63,612 nucleotides of DNA from Syntrophaceae bacterium (GCA_018056765.1 JAGPFA010000016.1:1-63612); one strand, 5' to 3'. Counted from the first letter of the stretch, positions 45,390-53,839 are shown. The notes: generated by a model from the sequence alone, not told the origin. Made by a program: numbers and translations.

Positions 45390-45581
45390 ATGTATTATGT
45401 AGAAATCAGCATAAAATGGCATAAAACGAGTGATCCTTTTTATCCATATGAGGCCATTTTTAATAATAGATATTTGAAGCTTCGTCTTAATGATTATCCA
45501 GAGGAACCAATGTATACTTTGTTGGTCAATGGCGAGGTAATCGAGAGCTTTGACGAATGGCCTTCTTGCTGGATACGTTAA
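45390..45581 (+). CDS. Candidate immunity protein for the toxin
   Basis: This 63-residue protein starts 4 nt after the toxin stop and is acidic and aromatic-rich (KWHKTSDPFYPYEAIFNNRYL, EEPMYTLLVNGEVIESFDEWP). Small, acidic, directly downstream and in the same direction is the usual layout of immunity genes. No family recognised. It may be shortened, because a gene fragment follows in the next 200 nt. Assigned from context only. Confidence 0.55.
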   Translation: MYYVEISIKWHKTSDPFYPYEAIFNNRYLKLRLNDYPEEPMYTLLVNGEVIESFDEWPSCWIR

Positions 45582-45658
45582 TATCCATTTATTTTTACTT
45601 AAATATTATTTGAGTTAATTTAACGTTCATTCCATAATAAAATACTTAGTGTAACCAT

Positions 45659-45787
45659 ATTGAAGATTGGTGGCTGAATACAAAAACTTTAGAAGACGCA
45701 TATAATCTTGTAAAACTGATCGAAGCGTTAATAAAAGACTGTAGGGGGAATAACCAGGCAAAACCAAAGTCATGGCTTGATCAGTAA
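45659..45787 (+). pseudogene. Gene fragment, start missing
   Basis: This open stretch of 42 codons has no start codon and a stop just upstream. It reads as a natural protein end (IEDWWLNTKTLEDAYNLVKL...KPKSWLDQ). It is probably the tail of a lost immunity or orphan gene behind the toxin. Not recognised. Confidence 0.4.
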
Positions 45788-45908
45788 ATAAAATATTATC
45801 AGGACGACTAAAAAAACGATCAGTGAAATTTGGAATTTTTTAGCAATTCGCGGGAACGACCGGTGATGCTGTCATTAGCGCTTAGTAAAATAGGTGGAGA
45901 CAAAAAGA

Positions 45909-46310
45909 ATGATAGAAATAATAAGTACATTTAACCTAAACAGCCAAGACTTGGCGATACTTTGGACATGCCCGCTTATTGCTGGCATTGCCAGCCTAAT
46001 AAGAGGTTGGACTTCAGAGCTCAATTTATTAAAACCTCCCCTCCATGAAACCATAGAAACACATGAGCAAGAACCAAAAAGAAAACAAACTACTGAAAGT
46101 AAAAGACAGCGTGCTTATTGGGTTGCTGGTATGTGTCTTGCCGGTATTGGCATAGGTATCGGTATCGCGTTCTTATTCTTAGGGAACATACAGAGCACAC
46201 CAAGTTCAGTAGGGCTACTCTGGTTCTTATCACTTGTTTTAGGATATTCAACCCCTACTGTTTTGAGATATATTGTCGCAAAAGTTAAGAAAGCGATTGG
46301 AAATGAATGA
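45909..46310 (+). CDS. Small membrane protein of unknown function
   Basis: The protein has 133 residues from ATG 45909, with GGTGGAG 9 nt upstream; a GTG at 45894 is overlapped by that site. A first hydrophobic helix lies at about 10-30, followed by a polar segment rich in Glu/Lys/Thr, then two helices at about 70-92 (GMCLAGIGIGIGIAFLFLG) and 97-120. There is no recognised motif. It is followed immediately by an attC-like site, which suggests a captured cassette gene. Confidence 0.6.
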   Translation: MIEIISTFNLNSQDLAILWTCPLIAGIASLIRGWTSELNLLKPPLHETIETHEQEPKRKQTTESKRQRAYWVAGMCLAGIGIGIGIAFLFLGNIQSTPSSVGLLWFLSLVLGYSTPTVLRYIVAKVKKAIGNE

Positions 46311-46312
46311 AT

Positions 46313-46358
46313 GCGCTAACCAGCCGCTGGAGCCGATCACCACTTCGCAGCTCCGGCG
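46313..46358 (+). other. attC-like half site after the small membrane protein gene
   Basis: GCGCTAACC (46313-46321) is followed by CGCTGGAGC (46325-46333) and its near-perfect inverse GCTCCGGCG (46350-46358, one mismatch). This looks like the R'' and L''/L' parts of an integron recombination site directly after a stop codon. The matching R' (GTTAGCGC) is not at its right end; a related CATTAGCGCT occurs before the gene near 45875. It could also be an ordinary hairpin. Confidence 0.35.
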
Positions 46359-46382
46359 TATTCTCTTCGTAAGGAGCATCAC

Positions 46383-47045
46383 ATGGTCGTAAATAATGAT
46401 CGTTGTCCAAATTGGGCGGAGAAAGCATTGCAGGGATTGACCTTCTGGATTGGTCATCGTCACTCCTTATATCCCAAGTATCCACTCGGGGAATCGGCAC
46501 TCGTTGCAGAAATATGCAACCTGATCTTCGCCAATCTACACCCAGACGAAGTATTGCTTTGCGAAAAGCAGTACAGCCGGCTTATGCCAGCCGGTAAGTG
46601 CCCCCATGGGGTTCAGGCTAGAGCGGACCTTGTTGTTATAACAGGTCTGTCATACGCAGAGGCGGACAGTCGGCAATCCTTGGCAGGCAACCTCTTGGCC
46701 GTCATAGAGATCAAGCGTGCTTCAGCCCCCAAAAACCAGATAGACGAAGACCTCAAGCGGCTGGCAGAGCTTAAGCGCTGCAACCCTAAAGCCCGAGCAC
46801 TGCTGTTTGTAATTGCCGAGGCGCGCCTGCCAAGACGGTTTGTAACCGCTGAAGGAAAAGCAATCTTGGGTAAACAGAACATCCCCAGGCATGAAGGTCA
46901 CTTTCGCGTTCGTCGTGTATGCAAAGCTGCCGCGTCGTTTAGTGGCAAAAAGTCAGCACACTACGCGTGTATTATCGAGGTGTTCTGCGGAAGCCCCTCC
47001 AATAATTCGCCTAAGCGGACGCGGAAAAGGTCTCGAGTCACTTAA
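46383..47045 (+). CDS. PD-(D/E)XK-like nuclease-fold protein
   Basis: The protein has 220 residues, with AAGGAG about 6 nt before ATG 46383. Residues 78-105 and 118-130 show the D...(E)xK layout: the Asp in QARADLVVIT and EIK in LLAVIEIKRASAPKNQID, followed by a helix (LKRLAELKRCNPKARALLFVI). This is the core of restriction-endonuclease-fold proteins. The catalytic role is likely but unproven. The C-terminal 30 residues are basic (SPKRTRKRSR). No methyltransferase gene is adjacent, so it may be part of an orphan defence or recombination element in the island. Confidence 0.55.
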   Translation: MVVNNDRCPNWAEKALQGLTFWIGHRHSLYPKYPLGESALVAEICNLIFANLHPDEVLLCEKQYSRLMPAGKCPHGVQARADLVVITGLSYAEADSRQSLAGNLLAVIEIKRASAPKNQIDEDLKRLAELKRCNPKARALLFVIAEARLPRRFVTAEGKAILGKQNIPRHEGHFRVRRVCKAAASFSGKKSAHYACIIEVFCGSPSNNSPKRTRKRSRVT

Positions 47046-47080
47046 ACTCAGGCGTTTGCTTGCAACAGCTTTATGCCAGA

Positions 47081-47185
47081 TTATGTCAATTTTAACTCGA
47101 TAATTGAAGCGTGTCTCCGACTTCGGTAATCACCGGAGGCCATTTGCCATAATTCCGAGCATTTTGTCCTGTCTTCCATGTCCAT
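47081..47185 (-). pseudogene. Truncated copy B of the small orphan family
   Basis: ATG 47185 has a perfect AGGAGG. The first 20 residues (MDMEDRTKCSELWQMASGDY) match the 48-kb copy almost exactly, then the sequence diverges and stops after 34 residues. The copy lies in one arm of the 83-bp direct repeat. Confidence 0.6.
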
Positions 47186-47208
47186 TTCAAATCCTCCTTG
47201 AAAAGAAA
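47126..47208 (+). repeat. 83-bp direct repeat, left copy
   Basis: Matches 48323-48405 with 3 mismatches and the same orientation, 1197 bp away. It covers the start, ribosome site and first 20 codons of the small orphan gene family. Such repeats can delete or duplicate the DNA between them. Confidence 0.9.
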
Positions 47209-47209
47209 G

Positions 47210-47320
47210 TTATCTGGTCAGTTGATACGGAATGCTCAGGTAGTGGCCGTTCATATTGATGGGAAGTCCGATTATGCTCTGTTTCCTTACGCATAAGGGA
47301 CGGCGGGTGACGGTCTCCAT
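47210..47320 (-). CDS. Small ORF after the exported protein gene, uncertain
   Basis: This 36-codon frame (METVTRRPLCVRKQSIIGLP...YQLTR) starts at ATG 47320 and is open upstream as far as a TTG overlapping the end of the gene at 47328. The sequence looks protein-like but there is no ribosome site. It may be the tail of a lost gene. Confidence 0.25.
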   Translation of the reverse strand: METVTRRPLCVRKQSIIGLPINMNGHYLSIPYQLTR

Positions 47321-47327
47321 GCCGGCT

Positions 47328-48047
47328 TCATTCAAGCGTGGAGATAAAATGATTTAAAATTCTATCATCTTCGTCAATAAAACTTATAGTTATATGAGAA
47401 TTCAGGGGACCGTTTGTATGAAAAAGAGTGATCTCGTGAGAAAACTTTGTTTTTTTAACCAGGGAATCTTTAATAAATATCACATAAGCGATAAATGTAT
47501 CGCCTGAGTATATTCTAATCATTTTCGCTCTCTCAAAGACCATGCCTTTACCATGTACGATCCATTTATCCCCCGTATTAATGGCAGTATCTGGTGTAAG
47601 CGTGAAAAGTTTGTGGTTATACTCCTGAGGCGTTTTATAGGCCGAACAGTAATCTTTCTGATAGGCGCGAAGATCATCTGAGCACATATATGGATCATTT
47701 GAAGATTTAATCATCATGATTGTTTCTTCGTTCCTGGTTTTGAAATACATGATGTCGTGCTTTCTTTTGATTTCTTCGGTAAACTCTGAAGGAATACACG
47801 CGCTCAACCCAAAAAACTCAACTTTAGAAAACCCCTCCGGTGGTTTATTCATTTTTTCAACCCGGATGTTTTCCGCTGTGTAATAATATTCAGGAAATAT
47901 CCATTGAAAAGGATATGAGCGGTACTGCTCCAAATCCATAACGCCGAAGTTTTTAGTCTGCTGCGGTTGTTTATTGCAATCATCTGAAAATGCGGCACCG
48001 GAACAACATAGTGTCAAGAAGATAATGAATGAAATATATCTTTTCAT
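47328..48047 (-). CDS. Exported protein of unknown function
   Basis: The protein has 239 residues from ATG 48047, with GGAGG 8 nt upstream. The signal peptide is KRYISFIIFLTLCCSGAAFS. The mature protein contains paired cysteines (DDCNKQ, LSACIPSE, PYMCSDD, KDYCSAY) suggesting periplasmic disulfides, and a beta-rich C-terminal half (DKWIVHGKGMVFERAKMIRIYSG, AYVIFIKDS). No family recognised. The upstream small orphan gene (48065-48382) ends 17 nt before it in the same direction, so they form a pair. Confidence 0.7.
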   Translation of the reverse strand: MKRYISFIIFLTLCCSGAAFSDDCNKQPQQTKNFGVMDLEQYRSYPFQWIFPEYYYTAENIRVEKMNKPPEGFSKVEFFGLSACIPSEFTEEIKRKHDIMYFKTRNEETIMMIKSSNDPYMCSDDLRAYQKDYCSAYKTPQEYNHKLFTLTPDTAINTGDKWIVHGKGMVFERAKMIRIYSGDTFIAYVIFIKDSLVKKTKFSHEITLFHTNGPLNSHITISFIDEDDRILNHFISTLE

Positions 48048-48064
48048 TTCGTTGCCTCCATTGG

Positions 48065-48382
48065 CTATTTCAGGCATTGAGCGGGAATTGTAGATTTATA
48101 AGTTCTTAAAGCATGAACATTGCAACTTGCAAAAACCTGCCGATGAGCCAACCGGTTTCTGTTTTTTAAAGTGCGATACACATATGAGACAACCCAGGTC
48201 CAACCGGGCGCCGGACCACATGGTCTTGGAACGTAGGACATTGCCGATGAACAATTATAATTTTCTGCAAAAAATTTAGCAAGCTCATCTGCGGCCTCCT
48301 CTGTCCAGTATTCCGGAGCAATGTAATCACCGGAGGCCATTTGCCATAATTCCGAGCATTTTTTCCTGTCTTCAATGTCCAT
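48065..48382 (-). CDS. Small orphan protein, copy C (full length)
   Basis: The protein has 105 residues, with GGAGG 8 nt before ATG 48382. Shared family pattern: KCSELWQMASGD, YW, EEAADELAKFFAENYNCSSAMSYVPRP, then a C-terminal part with GWTWVVSYVYRTLKNRNRLAHRQVF. Two other copies exist in the window (383-550, 47081-47185). The function is unknown. It forms a unit with the exported protein gene that follows. Confidence 0.6.
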   Translation of the reverse strand: MDIEDRKKCSELWQMASGDYIAPEYWTEEAADELAKFFAENYNCSSAMSYVPRPCGPAPGWTWVVSYVYRTLKNRNRLAHRQVFASCNVHALRTYKSTIPAQCLK

Positions 48383-48405
48383 TTCAAATCCTCCGTGAAA
48401 AGAAA
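48323..48405 (+). repeat. 83-bp direct repeat, right copy
   Basis: Partner of 47126-47208. It spans the 5' end and ribosome site of copy C. Confidence 0.9.
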
Positions 48406-48634
48406 TTTGGAAAGCTACTGATAAGATTTTCCTTTATATGATTTCAAGTATAGGAAAATGCAGGATTCTATGTCAAGAATATTTTGCCCAGACATATAAC
48501 ATGCTCAGGACGTTTATGAAGATGATGGGCAACATTTTTGTCACATCAGTGGAGATGCTGAGGGGTACGCTCCCCATTTTCCTGTTTCTTTCTTTTGTTG
48601 GGAAATTATCCACTCCACAAGGTTGAGCTTTGTT

Positions 48635-48790
48635 TTAGACCAGCCTGCCAATCTTGGGATTAGTTCGTTTATGCCTTCCACCGATTGGTGCAGCCGTTAA
48701 AACGACTGGTATTCCTTTATAGAGATAGCTGTTATAATCACCGCTGTCATCTTTGCAACAGTTACTATTTATGCAGTCTGACGGAGCCAT
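48635..48790 (-). CDS. Small cysteine-containing ORF overlapping the MORN gene end
   Basis: This 51-codon frame starts at ATG 48790 inside the 3' end of the MORN-repeat gene, in another frame, and reads MAPSDCINSNCCKDDSGDYN, then KGIPVVLTAAPIGGRHKRTN. AGGAGG lies directly before the ATG, too close for a standard site. The composition is plausible for a real peptide, but no homologue is known to me. Confidence 0.3.
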   Translation of the reverse strand: MAPSDCINSNCCKDDSGDYNSYLYKGIPVVLTAAPIGGRHKRTNPKIGRLV

Positions 48791-50435
48791 CCTCCTCATA
48801 TTCTTCATCAAGCATTATGACTCCGTCTGTGTTCCACAGTTTCCGCGCCACAAGTTTTCCATCGGTATATGTTGCAGCCTCTGCGGTTCGGCCATTTTCC
48901 CACATGCGATTCGCCGTTCCATCAAGCTTACCGTTTTTCCAAATGGTCACCGATTCCACAGTGCCATTTTTATAATATGTTTTATGAACGCCCTCTTTAC
49001 ACCAGTTACCGTATCCTGCATATCTGCATAAAACCATCGCACCTTCGGTGAATACTTTGCCTGTATCCCAGAATTGTTCAACCCGCTTTTGTTTTTCATC
49101 GAATGTCTCACGCTGTTTCGGATTACCGTTTCGGTAGAATTCCGTTACCATCATCAGCCGACCATCTTTCCATAGTTTCTCGACTGTAATGAGCTTACCG
49201 TCATCGGCATATATCAGTTCCCGACCGTTCTTCTCACCTTCCTCCCATGTGATAGAGGCGCGAAGCTTACCGTCATTGCCGGTAATCAGTTCCTCGCCAT
49301 GTTTCTTGCCGCCTCTGAAGGAAACTGATGAACCGCTGGCACGCCGACTATTGCCCGGCTGCTCGCGTTGAATCACACCATCCTTAAACGTCAAGATACG
49401 ATTTAGTCCGGTGGTGTCGTAAATTGAGTGCTCCACCACGCCGGCAAATCCGCACCACTTACGTAATTCTTTGTCATTTTTTGCTTCCGGAGAACAGCTT
49501 ATATGGGTGATCCGACCATCCTTTGTAATTGATATTTCGTCAACATGTTTTGCGTAGTATCGACGATGGCCGGACAAAGTGCCATCGGGATGGTATGTCG
49601 TTTTCCACTGTTCTTTTCCGTTGACGTACATAATCTGTTCGAGAAGATTCCCTTTTTGGAATATGCTCTGAAGACCATCCAGGCGGCCCTCCAGATAATT
49701 GCTGTGCTTTATAAAATCATCCCCGAAATATGTCTCGTAACCGGATTTAACACCTTTTTTGAAGGACAAGGCACTAACCTGCCTGCCATCCTTCCAGCAA
49801 CTGACAGTTGCATCTTCTTTTTTGTGTTTAAATGAATCGAACCCCTCGTTTCGCCACTGTCTCTTTTCGCCATTGACGATGCAGTAATTTTTCGTGTCTG
49901 TCACCGGGTTCGGTTTCCATTTTAATTCCCGCCACTCCGGATCGCGGTAAGGGTCATCGACGGCAAGTGTGAGCTTTGTTTTAAATATCTCTTCGAATTG
50001 CTTTTTACTGCGTAAGTAATATTTGTCTTCCTCAAATGCCCGCTCCACGGTAATCGTGCCGCCATCCATGGTGAGCGAGCCGGTCCTCCCCGGAGTTCCC
50101 TTGCAGACCATCTTAGATATTTTGGCGCTTTTTACCGCTTTTTTGTCTTTTTCGTTCTTGCACATATTCCACAGGTAGCGCAGTGGTTCGTTGCACTCAT
50201 TACCGCCGCCGGTCTGGCCAAGACGAATATCCTTGTTGTGCTCTATAAGCGTTGCAACATCGTATGTTATGGTAATATTCGTTCCGCAGGCGTGATTAAC
50301 CTTGTGCAGATAAAATTCTTCAGCAGCGCGCCTGGACTCGTCGGGCAGGTTTTCACCGGCCACGATCGGAACAACCGTTAATAGAAAAACGCTCACCATT
50401 ACAAATATCTTTGCCAAAGAGAATTTTCTTTTCAT
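48765..50435 (-). CDS. Secreted MORN-repeat protein (YwqK-like)
   Basis: This 556-residue protein has a signal peptide (KIFVMVSVFLLTVVPIVAG). Residues 30-180 are a Cys-containing domain (NHACGTNI, GGNECNE, NMCKNEK). From about 190 on there are about a dozen MORN_2-type repeats with the pattern F-x-x-GK-x-G-x-x-x-x-Y (KKGVKSGYETYF, EGRLDGLQSIF, WEEGEKNGRELIY, WKDGRLMMVTEFY, WKNGKLDGTANRMW). Such repeats form extended beta-sheets. YwqK homologues have been annotated as antitoxins, though this exported long form is more likely a surface or periplasmic scaffold. It lies in the accessory island. Confidence 0.8.
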   Translation of the reverse strand: MKRKFSLAKIFVMVSVFLLTVVPIVAGENLPDESRRAAEEFYLHKVNHACGTNITITYDVATLIEHNKDIRLGQTGGGNECNEPLRYLWNMCKNEKDKKAVKSAKISKMVCKGTPGRTGSLTMDGGTITVERAFEEDKYYLRSKKQFEEIFKTKLTLAVDDPYRDPEWRELKWKPNPVTDTKNYCIVNGEKRQWRNEGFDSFKHKKEDATVSCWKDGRQVSALSFKKGVKSGYETYFGDDFIKHSNYLEGRLDGLQSIFQKGNLLEQIMYVNGKEQWKTTYHPDGTLSGHRRYYAKHVDEISITKDGRITHISCSPEAKNDKELRKWCGFAGVVEHSIYDTTGLNRILTFKDGVIQREQPGNSRRASGSSVSFRGGKKHGEELITGNDGKLRASITWEEGEKNGRELIYADDGKLITVEKLWKDGRLMMVTEFYRNGNPKQRETFDEKQKRVEQFWDTGKVFTEGAMVLCRYAGYGNWCKEGVHKTYYKNGTVESVTIWKNGKLDGTANRMWENGRTAEAATYTDGKLVARKLWNTDGVIMLDEEYEEDGSVRLHK

Positions 50436-50769
50436 TAATCCTGTCAGTGAAATTGCTTCACCTCTCCTTTCCTGTAAGATTTGGCCATCATTTCCTTATT
50501 GACCTGATTGTCGGGAATTTATTTTCATTAATTTAATATTCTCGGGCGGCATCACTGCCCTGTGTAGACAGGGATCTTGTTTTATCAGTATTTGTCAATC
50601 GTCTTTGGGCTCTGCTTGGGCGACCAGACACTATGTACGCATGGCGGCCAGTTTATAATCGACGCCCTTACCGAATTGCCAATTACGACCTTTATCGGAA
50701 CATTACTGCTTTACCGGAAATCCGGTCATCGTCACTTCGCGGGATAGCCACCAGGTGTCCGGTCGCCTT
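50436..50769. other. Intergenic region between two minus-strand genes
   Basis: This region spans 334 nt. A short hairpin (GCCCTG-TGTAGA-CAGGG, around 50562) is present. It should carry the terminator of the GAF protein and the promoter of the MORN gene, but no convincing promoter was found. Confidence 0.4.
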
Positions 50770-52692
50770 TTAAATATCCAGCAGGGGGGTTTTGTCCGTG
50801 CCGGTCAGCGCATCGCGGTAGCGCTGGGAGTTTTCCAGGGCTGTGCCGACAAATGTGGCGATGGTCTGGAGCATCTTTTCATCCGCTTCATTGAAAGCAC
50901 CTTCGGTCTTGTTGAGCACGGAGATGACTCCGTTAACCTTCCCCTGTGAGATGACGGGAACACACAGGATGGTGCGGGGGTTAAATCCCAGTTCATATTC
51001 CATGTCGGGCAGGAAGTTGGGGTATTCCTGCGCGCTGTTGACAACCAGTGAAACGCCGCTGTCAAAAACATGGCCGGCCACGCCCGTGCCCTTGGGCAAC
51101 TTCATAGTTTTGAGTTTCTGCATGTCCAAGTGGAAAGAGGCGGCATAAGTAAGCTCGTCGTCCTGCGGCATCATCAGGTAGCCTGCCTCCACCGGCAAAA
51201 CGGATTGAATCATTTCCATCGTATGGGCAAGAATCTGCTCTGTGTCGAATGTGGAGGCGGTAATCGCCTGGCCGATGAGTCTGACCGTGTCGAGCACACG
51301 GTCGCGTTTGACCAATGACTCAATGAGCCTTTCTTTTTCCATGGCCAGCGAAAGCTGGTCACCCATGAGGTTGAGCACTTCGTTGAGTCTGAGCCAGTCC
51401 GTTTTCTGAATGTTGAAAATGAGGATAACGCTGGTTACCCTGCCCTCAACTTTCAGCGGTATAATTAAAGCCGTCTGGACATCAGGTCGGCCGAATACCT
51501 TTTTGTCTATATATGATGTCAATTTATGCACATCATGAATGAACAGGTTACGCTGTTCGTTGACCGCCCGTTCGATAATACTTCCTTCATAAGTGAACGT
51601 CCTGCCCCGGCTCAGGTTTGTGGGAATAAAGCTGACAAATTCAACAACGCTGAGCTTGCCCGGGCTGGCGTCGAGCATTTTTAAAAGCACAATTGTGTCG
51701 AAGGCGATATTTTTTCTTATTTGCTCGAAAATTTCCTGCGCCATCTCCTGGCCTTTCATGCTGGAATTGATTGTTTTGGCAATACGCCTCAACGCCTGAA
51801 TGTTACCGGTAAGCTCCGAGATGGACTGATTCATGTTGATATTGTCGTAGATATAGGCCACGTTGGAGAGCAAGGGCGTAAGAATATTGACGTCGTCAGG
51901 TGTGAAGACCACATCGGACATCCGCCTCGAGATGGTGATGACGCCGATTACTTCGTTACTGGTTTTGAGCGGCATGCAGATGAATGATTTGGTGGAGTAC
52001 TGGCCACGTGCGGGCCTGCCGAAGCGCGGGTCGGTTTCGATATCCTTCACCAGCAGAGGCGCTTTGTTGATAACTGTGTATTTGGCGATGCTGTCATCAA
52101 ACGGTGTGACCGTACCTTTTTTGGTATACTCTCCCGGGCCGATGCTGGCCTTGATGACAAAAGAGCGTTTGTCCGGCCGCGACAACATCATCACGGAGCC
52201 GGTATCGGCATTGACCAGCTTGAGAACCCTTTCGAGTGCTATAAAAAGCAGATAGTCGGCGTTGAGGGTCATGTAGGAAAGATCGGAAAATTCCTTGAAC
52301 ATCTCGGTTTCCGCTGCTTTTTTTTCCAGAAAGCGGTTTTTTTCCTTGAGCTCCTCCTGAAGACTCTGAAACGACAAAACGATGCTGTCGAGTTCGCCGG
52401 TAATTGTCTTCAAACGTTTCTGTGTTGCAGTTTCCGCCGTTTTGGCCAGATCTGTGGAAATGTTTTTGATGTTGTCGAGGGTTTTGCGCAGCATACGGAA
52501 ACCCAGGAGTATCAAAAGCAGGGAAACAAATAAAGCAGGAACGACTATGATATCTTTCAGGATATCGTATTTGACCGCCAGGTAAACCAGGCCGACCGCC
52601 GGCACGATAAAGAACAAAGCGCAAACGATAAACACTCTGCGGTAAAGGTTGTTACCGCCGAAAAACTCAATGAATCTATCGTTAAAATCCAT
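50770..52692 (-). CDS. Membrane-anchored protein with three GAF domains and no output domain
   Basis: The protein has 640 residues. Two membrane helices (about 19-40, 48-68), a coiled coil (70-130), then three GAF domains (about 145-285, 310-450, 470-625). Typical strands are ARGQYSTKSFICMPLKTSNEVIGVITISR, QTALIIPLKVEGRVTSVILIF, and NPRTILCVPVISQGKVNGVISVLNK. There is no kinase, GGDEF or other effector module. It probably works as a sensor scaffold, with an unknown partner. It lies 81 nt downstream of dus on the same strand. Confidence 0.85.
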   Translation of the reverse strand: MDFNDRFIEFFGGNNLYRRVFIVCALFFIVPAVGLVYLAVKYDILKDIIVVPALFVSLLLILLGFRMLRKTLDNIKNISTDLAKTAETATQKRLKTITGELDSIVLSFQSLQEELKEKNRFLEKKAAETEMFKEFSDLSYMTLNADYLLFIALERVLKLVNADTGSVMMLSRPDKRSFVIKASIGPGEYTKKGTVTPFDDSIAKYTVINKAPLLVKDIETDPRFGRPARGQYSTKSFICMPLKTSNEVIGVITISRRMSDVVFTPDDVNILTPLLSNVAYIYDNINMNQSISELTGNIQALRRIAKTINSSMKGQEMAQEIFEQIRKNIAFDTIVLLKMLDASPGKLSVVEFVSFIPTNLSRGRTFTYEGSIIERAVNEQRNLFIHDVHKLTSYIDKKVFGRPDVQTALIIPLKVEGRVTSVILIFNIQKTDWLRLNEVLNLMGDQLSLAMEKERLIESLVKRDRVLDTVRLIGQAITASTFDTEQILAHTMEMIQSVLPVEAGYLMMPQDDELTYAASFHLDMQKLKTMKLPKGTGVAGHVFDSGVSLVVNSAQEYPNFLPDMEYELGFNPRTILCVPVISQGKVNGVISVLNKTEGAFNEADEKMLQTIATFVGTALENSQRYRDALTGTDKTPLLDI

Positions 52693-52773
52693 AGAAACTC
52701 CTCAAGTAATCCGGTTTTTAAATCAGCAATGGTTGTGTAAGTATCAGTTTCTATAAAATGAACCGGCACTGTG

Positions 52774-53733
52774 TCAAGATAATTTATCACAAAGAGCCTC
52801 GTCGAATATTTTGTTGACAGCGTCCAGATATCGCTTAACGCTGTGTGTTTTATAGATACGTTTGCGGACTTTTGCGCCCGCCGCGAAGAAATTGCTCATG
52901 TAGGTCCAGATTTCCTTCATTTTGTTGATCAGATGAGCATGCCCGGAAAGGCGCTTCTCGTAGCGCCCGAAAAGCTCGTCATGGAAAGACCTCAGCACGG
53001 CGATTTTTTCACCCATCGGCCGGGGGGCGGCGCCTTTCATTTCTTCCGCCAAAAAGGGGTTACCGACCAGCCCGCGCCCGATCATCCATCCAGCCACGGA
53101 GGGAAAACGACGAGCAAGCATGTCATATTTTGCCGCCGTGTCGATGTCCCCGTTATAGATAACCGGATGCGTTGATAGTTCCAGACATCTGCCAAACATC
53201 TCCAGATCGACCTCACCTTCGTACATTTGTGCGGCTGTCCGTGGATGAATGATGAGGCTCTCCAGTGCAAAGCAGTTGCAAACTCCGATCACCTCCAGGA
53301 TATCCTGCGGGGATTTGACTCCGAGCCTGAGTTTCACAGACAAAGCAGGTTTCAGCACCGGTAAGGCCTCACGCAGGAAATCACCAATCCGGTCTGGATG
53401 ACACAGCATCCCCGCACCTCTGCCCTTTCTTACCACCATCGGAAATGGGCACCCCAGATTCAGATTCACCACGGTGTGCCCCATGTCGTAGAGTTCATTG
53501 GCAAGCCAAACGAAATCTTCCGCGCATGCGCTCATCAGCTGGGGAATGGCATAAATCCCCCTGTTCCGGTCCGGATGATAGCCGGCCAGCAGGGCAGGCG
53601 GCTTTTTTATTTTTTTCGTCGAAGAAATGAAAGGCATCACGGCCAGATCAACCCCCTGGAAATAAGCGGCAAACAGGTTACGGTAAATTTCGTCGGTTAT
53701 CCCCTGGAGGGGCGCCATGTAAATCACGGGCAT
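52774..53733 (-). CDS. tRNA-dihydrouridine synthase family protein
   Basis: This 319-residue flavoenzyme reduces uridine to dihydrouridine in tRNA with NADPH and FMN. TIM-barrel start MAPLQGITDEIYRNLF, catalytic Cys region NLNLGCPFPMVVRKGRGAGML, and FMN-binding SVKLRLGV, LIIHPRTAAQMYEGEVD, YNGDIDTAAK, MIGRGLVGNPFL. The usual RxG/KG-Gly loop (KGRGAG) is present. The C-terminal helical domain (HLINKMKEIWTYMSNFF) is a variant type; the subfamily (DusA, B or C) is not assigned. It is divergent from the ATPase operon, with a 706-nt gap between. Confidence 0.9.
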   Translation of the reverse strand: MPVIYMAPLQGITDEIYRNLFAAYFQGVDLAVMPFISSTKKIKKPPALLAGYHPDRNRGIYAIPQLMSACAEDFVWLANELYDMGHTVVNLNLGCPFPMVVRKGRGAGMLCHPDRIGDFLREALPVLKPALSVKLRLGVKSPQDILEVIGVCNCFALESLIIHPRTAAQMYEGEVDLEMFGRCLELSTHPVIYNGDIDTAAKYDMLARRFPSVAGWMIGRGLVGNPFLAEEMKGAAPRPMGEKIAVLRSFHDELFGRYEKRLSGHAHLINKMKEIWTYMSNFFAAGAKVRKRIYKTHSVKRYLDAVNKIFDEALCDKLS

Positions 53734-53839
53734 CGTTGATCACCTTGTCTGTTAAATAAATATTTGCCATGCGGCTTTTTCCCTATACGCGTCTGTTTGT
53801 CAAGATCTGTCCGGCGGCGACATTTGGGTCGTTTTGCCC

